Positions 59,202 to 64,000 of a stretch of 64,000 nucleotides of DNA are shown one piece after another. The stretch is taken from positions 24,924,098 to 24,988,097 of the forward strand of contig NC_063439.1 of assembly GCF_020379485.1 (NCBI RefSeq). Reading direction: 5' to 3'. The position numbers and the translations under genes were made by a program. Origin of the DNA: Brassica napus. Lineage: Eukaryota; Streptophyta; Magnoliopsida; Brassicales; Brassicaceae. The first letter of the stretch is position 1, and every line of letters begins with the position of its first letter. Below the pieces are notes generated by a model. It was given only the letters and a program-made list of their open reading frames with translations. It ran no database searches and was not told where the DNA came from.

Positions 59202-59926
59202 AACTTGGTTCAAAGTGTGAATTTGATTACACTGTAGAGCATATATATAGTTTGAGATTTAACCCGACATATGATGATAAATTTATAATCTAATTTCATA
59301 AATTGCACTGATATACATTTTTAAACTTCATTCGCTGTTGGCAGATAAAACCCTAGCTAACTTCAAATTCAAAACAATCTATTCATTGTATGACATTTTA
59401 AAATTCATCTATTATTTACATTGTATATCCCATCGTCCAGCTGTATGTATATGAAATATCGTTATCTAGTATCATTCACCACTTTGTATAAAAATATATA
59501 AAATTAATTTACCATATATATAGTATCGCCCTTCAGGCCTTCACCATACCACTAGTATAAAATAAAATAGCTGAATTATATGGAGCCGCTTTTATGGTTA
59601 TCCTAAAGAGGCAATATGTCCCTTTTAGCCAACAGAAAAATGTCCTTTTGGAGATCAGAAGATCGATTTCGCTGAAGTAAGTTGTGACTAAAATGTTAAT
59701 GCAAATAATCAAAGAGTACATTTGTATTTATTAGTTTCCCAACGATAGTTGTTGCTGCATCTAATATTTTCGGTTAATTAATGGTGCTAATCTTCATATT
59801 TCATATAGAAAACAATAAGAAACTAATCCAGTATATATATAGTAAGTCATTTTTTTTTGTTAAATATATTGTCTACACGCAGTCTAGATCAAGTATCATC
59901 TTAAATCTTACTAAACGATAATCTTT

Positions 59927-59949
59927 CCTTTTTTGTTTTTGGATAAGAA
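59927..59949 (-). mobile_element. Micro poly(A) insertion with 14-bp TSD
   Basis: An insert beginning CCTTTTTTG and ending GGATAAGAA is flanked by AAACGATAATCTTT at 59913-59926 and 59950-59963. On the minus strand it reads CTTATCC followed by an A-rich tail. Confidence 0.75.
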
Positions 59950-60833
59950 AAACGATAATCTTTTCAGTTTTCACTTTTCAGCACGCAAATATATTTCATA
60001 TACTGGTAAATATACGTTTGACAAAAAAAGACAATTGTTAGGTGGTAGATCTTAGACTTTTAAACGCCGCAGGACCATTGTTGTCAAAATATGTAAATGT
60101 ATTTTCATATATCGTTAAATATCATAAGATAAATGCAATGCATCTTTAGCTGTTTACAGTAGAATCCAAAACTATAAATAAAGTGACGAGACTTCTAATA
60201 TATCCAAATGTAATCCAACATCAACCGCATAACATAATCTAGATCCCATTGCTGAAGAGTAAAGACATATATATTAACCTCATTACAAAAGAAAAAGATC
60301 ATCTCTAGTGAATCCAAAATTCACTTTCATCATCAGTTACTTTAATCAATGAGAGTTACTTCTCACCGCTCCAATTTCTGACTGTCAAATTACATTTTCA
60401 AATCAAATTAATTAAGAAAACAAGACTGCATGAACCGGCAAGTTTTTATATAATAAGTGAGAAATTACGAGTTACCTTTTTTCCAAAGACCCTAATTAAT
60501 TTCGAGTCATACGTAATCAGGGATTTTACAAAAGCGCCACGTTACTCATAAAAAGAGTCACGCATGGGTCCCACCATGATATTCACACGATGAAGACGTG
60601 GAGTCCATGAAACGACACCGTTGTAACACGAAAACTGAGTGGGCACCGTGTCCGTCTGGGACCCACATATTACCTTCCCCGACGAACCAAAAAAAGAAGA
60701 AGAAGAATCATATAGTTCCTTCTGTCTTCACATACCTCTCAATCAAAAACTCTCTTTCGTTCTCTCTCTCTATAGAGTCTTTTAATTTATTTTTTAAAAA
60801 TCGATACCAGTGAATGTTGTCTTCTTCGTCGTC

Positions 60834-61111
60834 ATGGTAACACCAGAATCTCCCACGAAAGATAATAATTCAGCTCCGATGACTGTGAAAAACGACAGCG
60901 TTACGATCATTTCTAATTCCTTGTACTCATCGTCTCCTTCTGCGAAGAAACTCTTCGGTATTTTTTTTTTCTGTCTCAATTTCTTATAATCGAGAGAGAG
61001 ACCATCGTCTCTGTGTTTTGATCTTCAGATTTTATATTATTATTGTTTTGGTAAATCAAGAAATGATTAGTTCATGATGATATTGAATCTGACTGTGGGG
61101 TGTCTTCTCAG

Positions 61112-61153
<42 letters not shown>

Positions 61154-61290
61154 TTAATACTTTTGCTTATGATTTTTATATGTTTATTCAATTCAATTCT
61201 CAGAATCGCCGATAAAGAGTACATCGGTTCAGGTGGCTTCTCCGGCTGTCAAGTCTCGGTGGTCGTTTTCCTCTTCAAAGAAAAGCTTCG
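60834..61290 (+). CDS. 5' exons of an unidentified gene (partial)
   Basis: Exon 1 (60834-60957) and exon 2 (61204-61290) join in frame: MVTPESPTKDNNSAPMTVK... SPSAKKLFESPIKSTSVQVASP ... RWSFSSSKKSF, ending in phase 1 at a donor GTATTT. The product is Ser/Lys/Pro-rich, with repeated SPxK-like sites that suggest a phosphorylated, disordered region. A CT-rich leader (about 60690-60830) precedes the ATG. I do not recognise the family with confidence. Position in the block would suggest a gene near At3g27210, which I could not confirm. The intron after exon 2 contains a Harbinger transposon that runs past the right edge. A third exon could start at 61478 (VKDSSPKSSS), but it overlaps transposon-like text. 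Confidence 0.55.
61112..61149. repeat. (TA)n microsatellite in intron 1
   Basis: About 19 TA units without interruption. Confidence 0.9.
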
Positions 61291-61686
61291 GTATTTATTA
61301 CATAAAGATCTCTCTTTTTGAATTTAACTCGTGTCCTAATTGGTCTTGGTCTTTGTCTGATGTTCAGTTTAGTTATTGTCCGATCTAAGAGCACTTGCAA
61401 TGGTCATCCCCACATTGGGATCCTTGGGAATTGTTTATTATAAATTTTTTTGGTTTTTTTTTTGTTTGAACAGTGAAGGATTCGAGTCCAAAAAGCTCGT
61501 CCAATGGTGATCCCGAAGACGGAGTCCTTAACATTAAAATATTATTTTTTTTAAAAAAAAATTGAAATTGAAAATTTATTAATTGCATAATTAAAATAAA
61601 AGGTACAAGGATTCAATTTAAAGATACAAGGATTAAAAGATACAAGGATTAAAAGATACAAGGTTTAAATATAAAGATACTAATTA

Positions 61687-62985
61687 TTAATCTTCATCGC
61701 CAAATTTATTCCAAATGTTTTCGATCAAATCATTCTTCAATCGTTCATGAGTTTGCCTATCACGAAGATCATTTCGGTTGGGAAATATATTATTGAGAAT
61801 TGTCGGGATTTCGTTTAGTGTAGGGTTTGCGTTTAGGACCTCCGAAGTTCTGGAAGATTCTCCTTCTTCAAATTCTGAAATATCGTACCGCATTGAATAA
61901 CCATCTCGTTCATCCTCAACTATCATATTGTGTAGTATGATACATGCTCTCATTATCTTCCCTATCTTCTCTTTGGCCATTGTACGAACCGGGTTTTTCA
62001 CAATCGCAAACCGAGCTTGCAATACTCCAAAAGCCCGTTCGACATCTTTTCGGACTGATTCTTGAACTTGAGCAAATAACTGTTGTTTAGGACTTTGAGG
62101 GAGTGTGATAGTTTGGATAAATGTTGACCATTTTGGATATATACCATCCGTGAGGTAATATGCCAACTTATACATGTGGTTGTTGACCATGTACCTCACC
62201 CTGGGAGCTCGACCTTCTAAAAGGTCATCAAACACAGGAGATCGATCGAGGACATTAAGATCATTTAAGGTACCTGGAAGACCAAAAAATGCGTGCCAAA
62301 TCCAAAGATCTTGTGAAGCTACGGCCTCTAGGACAATAGTCGGTTTTCCGTGGCCACGGGCGTACTGTCCTTTCCAAGCGGTTGGACAATTTTTCCACTC
62401 CCAGTGCATACAGTCAATGCTCCCGACCATCCCAGGAAACCCTCGTTTCTCTCCCATATCGAGTAGTCGTTGAAGATCCTCTGCTGTGGGTGGTCGCAGA
62501 TACTCATCTCCGAATAACTGTATTATCCCATCAGTGAAATGATGTAAACAAGAAAGTGCAGTGCTCTCACCAAGTCGGAGATATTCGTCAACCGTGTCAG
62601 CCGAATTTCCATAAGCAAGTAGACGAATTGCTGCCGTACATTTTTGTAGTGCAGTAAGACCCCACCTCCCCGTTGCATCTTTTCTTTGCTGAAAGAATGG
62701 AAAGAATTGTTCAAGGCCATCGACAATACGCATGAATAATCCCTTATTCATGCGGAATCGGCGTCTGAAAGTTTGTATCGAATATGTCGAATGGTCGTCG
62801 TTGAAGTAGTCATTGCTTAGCTGGTGGTGTCCTCCTTCGCGGTGTCGTTCAGTATAGCTACGGGTCCTTTGCGGTATGGGTTCGGCCTCCACTATATCGT
62901 CGTAAATTTCGTCAATGAAATCTTCGATAATATCATCCAATCTCTCCTCAATTTCATCATTTTCATCAGATGAAGATGACGACAT
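61687..62985 (-). CDS. PIF/Harbinger DDE transposase (plant_tran family)
   Basis: A single open frame of 432 codons, start ATG at 62985, without stops. The acidic N-terminus (SSSSSDENDEIEERLDD) is followed by a helix-turn-helix-like region (LFMRIVDGLEQFF...GLTALQKCTAAIRLLAYG). The catalytic core has all three acidic residues in their family contexts: D191 in GSIDCMHW, D242 in LPGTLNDLNVL and E316 in RKDVERAFGVLQARF. The conserved C-terminal block IGKIMRACIILHNMIVEDER is also present. The length is normal for the plant family. It would excise and insert DNA at TWA sites together with the Myb-like partner. The intact frame indicates recent activity or selection. It is unlikely to be a domesticated gene, since it sits within an element with a TIR and its partner. 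Confidence 0.92.
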   Translation of the reverse strand: MSSSSSDENDEIEERLDDIIEDFIDEIYDDIVEAEPIPQRTRSYTERHREGGHHQLSNDYFNDDHSTYSIQTFRRRFRMNKGLFMRIVDGLEQFFPFFQQRKDATGRWGLTALQKCTAAIRLLAYGNSADTVDEYLRLGESTALSCLHHFTDGIIQLFGDEYLRPPTAEDLQRLLDMGEKRGFPGMVGSIDCMHWEWKNCPTAWKGQYARGHGKPTIVLEAVASQDLWIWHAFFGLPGTLNDLNVLDRSPVFDDLLEGRAPRVRYMVNNHMYKLAYYLTDGIYPKWSTFIQTITLPQSPKQQLFAQVQESVRKDVERAFGVLQARFAIVKNPVRTMAKEKIGKIMRACIILHNMIVEDERDGYSMRYDISEFEEGESSRTSEVLNANPTLNEIPTILNNIFPNRNDLRDRQTHERLKNDLIENIWNKFGDED

Positions 62986-63859
62986 TGCTTATCCTGGTGG
63001 ATAAATAATAAGTTGCTTAGAAGATTTCTTATATTTTGATTTTTTCTACTTTTAAATCTTCTCTATTTTTTTCTTATAAGTTAAAAATATTTAGAGTATT
63101 TCTACTTTTAAATCTTTTCTAGTTAAAAATATATTGATTTTTCTACTTGTAAATCTTCTCTCTTTTTTTTTTTATAAGTTTTAAATATTTAGAACATATA
63201 TTAACAAGTTGAAAACAACTACTTAAAAGTTAAAACATATATTAACAAGTTGAAAACATAAGAGAACGACAAGAGAACAGCTAGCTGCGGAACAACCTAG
63301 GTAGGATTGAGCTCTGTGGATATATTAATAAAGCATTACCTAAGACTGAATGCATGTAAAACTGAAACAAAATGCATGTAGTTACGAAACAACCTAGCGA
63401 GCAAAATGCATGTAAAACTGAAACAAAATGACAAGTGAAATACAAATGCAAGTTAAGCCATATGAAACAACAACCGAAACCTGATTATGGTTATGGTACA
63501 GAGAAGCAAGTTGATGAGATGGATACAAAGGATTGAGAGAAGCAAGTAGCAGACAAATATTACAATGTTGAGGAGAAAGAGATACATATCCGAGTACTTA
63601 TACTACAAGAAGGGAAAACCCGTGACTTATGAGCAGGAGCTACATGCCAAAATGCTCTCAGTACTCTAAAACCACCCGTGACAACTCCGCATTAGCTAAG
63701 GAACAAAAGAACCGCTATCCTCCCGTGACCTCAAAGAACTACCTGCAACAACACGTTTAAAAAATGGTTAGTTTAGCTGTAACAACTAAGCAAGTACACA
63801 CATCACACAACAAGTACTAACTTTTCCTACAAGTGACCCCAAAGAACACACAGTACACA
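62986..63859. other. Non-coding interval between the two Harbinger genes
   Basis: AT-rich sequence with local repeats of TTTCTACTTTTAAATCTTCTC near 63045-63180 and of AAAATGCATGTA(A/G) near 63350-63420. It probably contains the promoter of the transposase and the 3'UTR of the partner gene. Confidence 0.5.
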
Positions 63860-64000
63860 TCATAACATTTCAGACATAAGCTTCATTTTTAGTGTTGTTT
63901 CGATCTCAGACAATGGCTCTTTCTTGGCAAGCAAGCGATCAAGGACTTTATTTCTAGACAGTTTTTCCTTAAGTTCCAAAACGCCTTGTAGCTTAGACAA
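63860..64000 (-). CDS. Harbinger Myb/SANT-like partner protein, C-terminus (partial)
   Basis: The minus-strand frame entering from the right edge reads LSKLQGVLELKEKLSRNKVLDRLLAKKEPLSEIETTLKMKLMSEML and stops at 63860-63862. This helical C-terminus is what I recall from the NAM-associated/Myb-like second protein of Brassica Harbinger elements, which binds the TIRs and assists nuclear import of the transposase. The DNA-binding N-terminus lies outside the window. Confidence 0.65.
   Translation of the reverse strand: MSKLQGVLELKEKLSRNKVLDRLLAKKEPLSEIETTLKMKLMSEML

Larger units (their letters stand above)
58621..60690. other. AT-rich intergenic DNA with two micro insertions
   Basis: No gene that I can support apart from the micro insertions listed separately. 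From about 60690 the sequence turns CT-rich as the leader of the next gene. Confidence 0.45.
61389..64000 (-). mobile_element. PIF/Harbinger transposon, potentially autonomous (right end outside window)
   Basis: The left end GAGCACTTGCAATGGTCATC follows TAA (61386-61388), the TWA duplication of this superfamily. A related subterminal copy (GCTCGTCCAATGGTGATCCC) lies about 105 bp further in. The element carries the superfamily's two genes on the minus strand: an intact DDE transposase and the C-terminus of a Myb/SANT-type partner protein. It is inserted in an intron of the partial gene at 60834, in opposite orientation to it. Confidence 0.8.

Overview
The window is nuclear DNA of a crucifer, most likely Brassica or a close relative such as Raphanus. 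It has GT-AG introns, very AT-rich intergenic DNA, and coding genes that read almost residue for residue like Arabidopsis thaliana proteins. The gene order GTE8 / At3g27250-like / cytochrome c1 / kelch protein matches the At3g27220-At3g27260 block as I remember it. No prokaryotic, organellar, CRISPR or tRNA gene content was seen.

Layout. 1-3170 (minus): the 5' and middle part of a GTE8-type BET bromodomain gene, cut by the left edge. 3472-4557: a non-LTR retroposon with a 14-bp target duplication. 4749-7671: a hAT element with an 8-bp duplication and a deleted transposase. 7680-30000: a transposon landscape. It holds Helitrons (9883-11321, 12795-14396, 22180-23774), a Tourist-like MITE (11542-11803), a three-level nest (MULE 14479-19004 containing a multi-LTR TRIM 15077-17295 containing a foldback MULE 15539-16786), a Copia gag remnant near 19.4-20.05 kb, a LINE 3' half (26101-27296), and three unrelated arrays of short degenerate phrase repeats. 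30480-42866 (plus): a 25-exon LRR-malectin receptor kinase whose reading frame is intact although two introns have been swollen by a Helitron, a MULE-like MITE and a gag-only LTR element. 43151-43416: a kinase relic. 45.1-48.3 kb: an orphan promoter-like stretch, Helitron ends and a hairpin MITE. 48302-49147 (minus): an At3g27250-like gene. 51541-53474 (plus): cytochrome c1. 54249-56156 (plus): a membrane-anchored kelch protein. 60834 onward (plus): the first exons of an unidentified gene, followed in its intron by a PIF/Harbinger transposon (61389 to beyond 64000) with an intact DDE transposase and the C-terminus of its second protein, both on the minus strand.

How it fits together. The conserved genes do unrelated housekeeping or regulatory jobs (chromatin reading, mitochondrial complex III, stress-type regulation). 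The receptor kinase resembles the At1g29720-At1g29750 group and, with about 45 kb of transposon DNA, separates two genes that I recall as neighbours in Arabidopsis. Most mobile elements could be delimited to the base by target duplications. The most unusual signals are a set of at least eleven tiny poly(A) insertions (9-36 nt) each flanked by a perfect 9-17 bp duplication, and the phrase arrays associated with MULE DNA.
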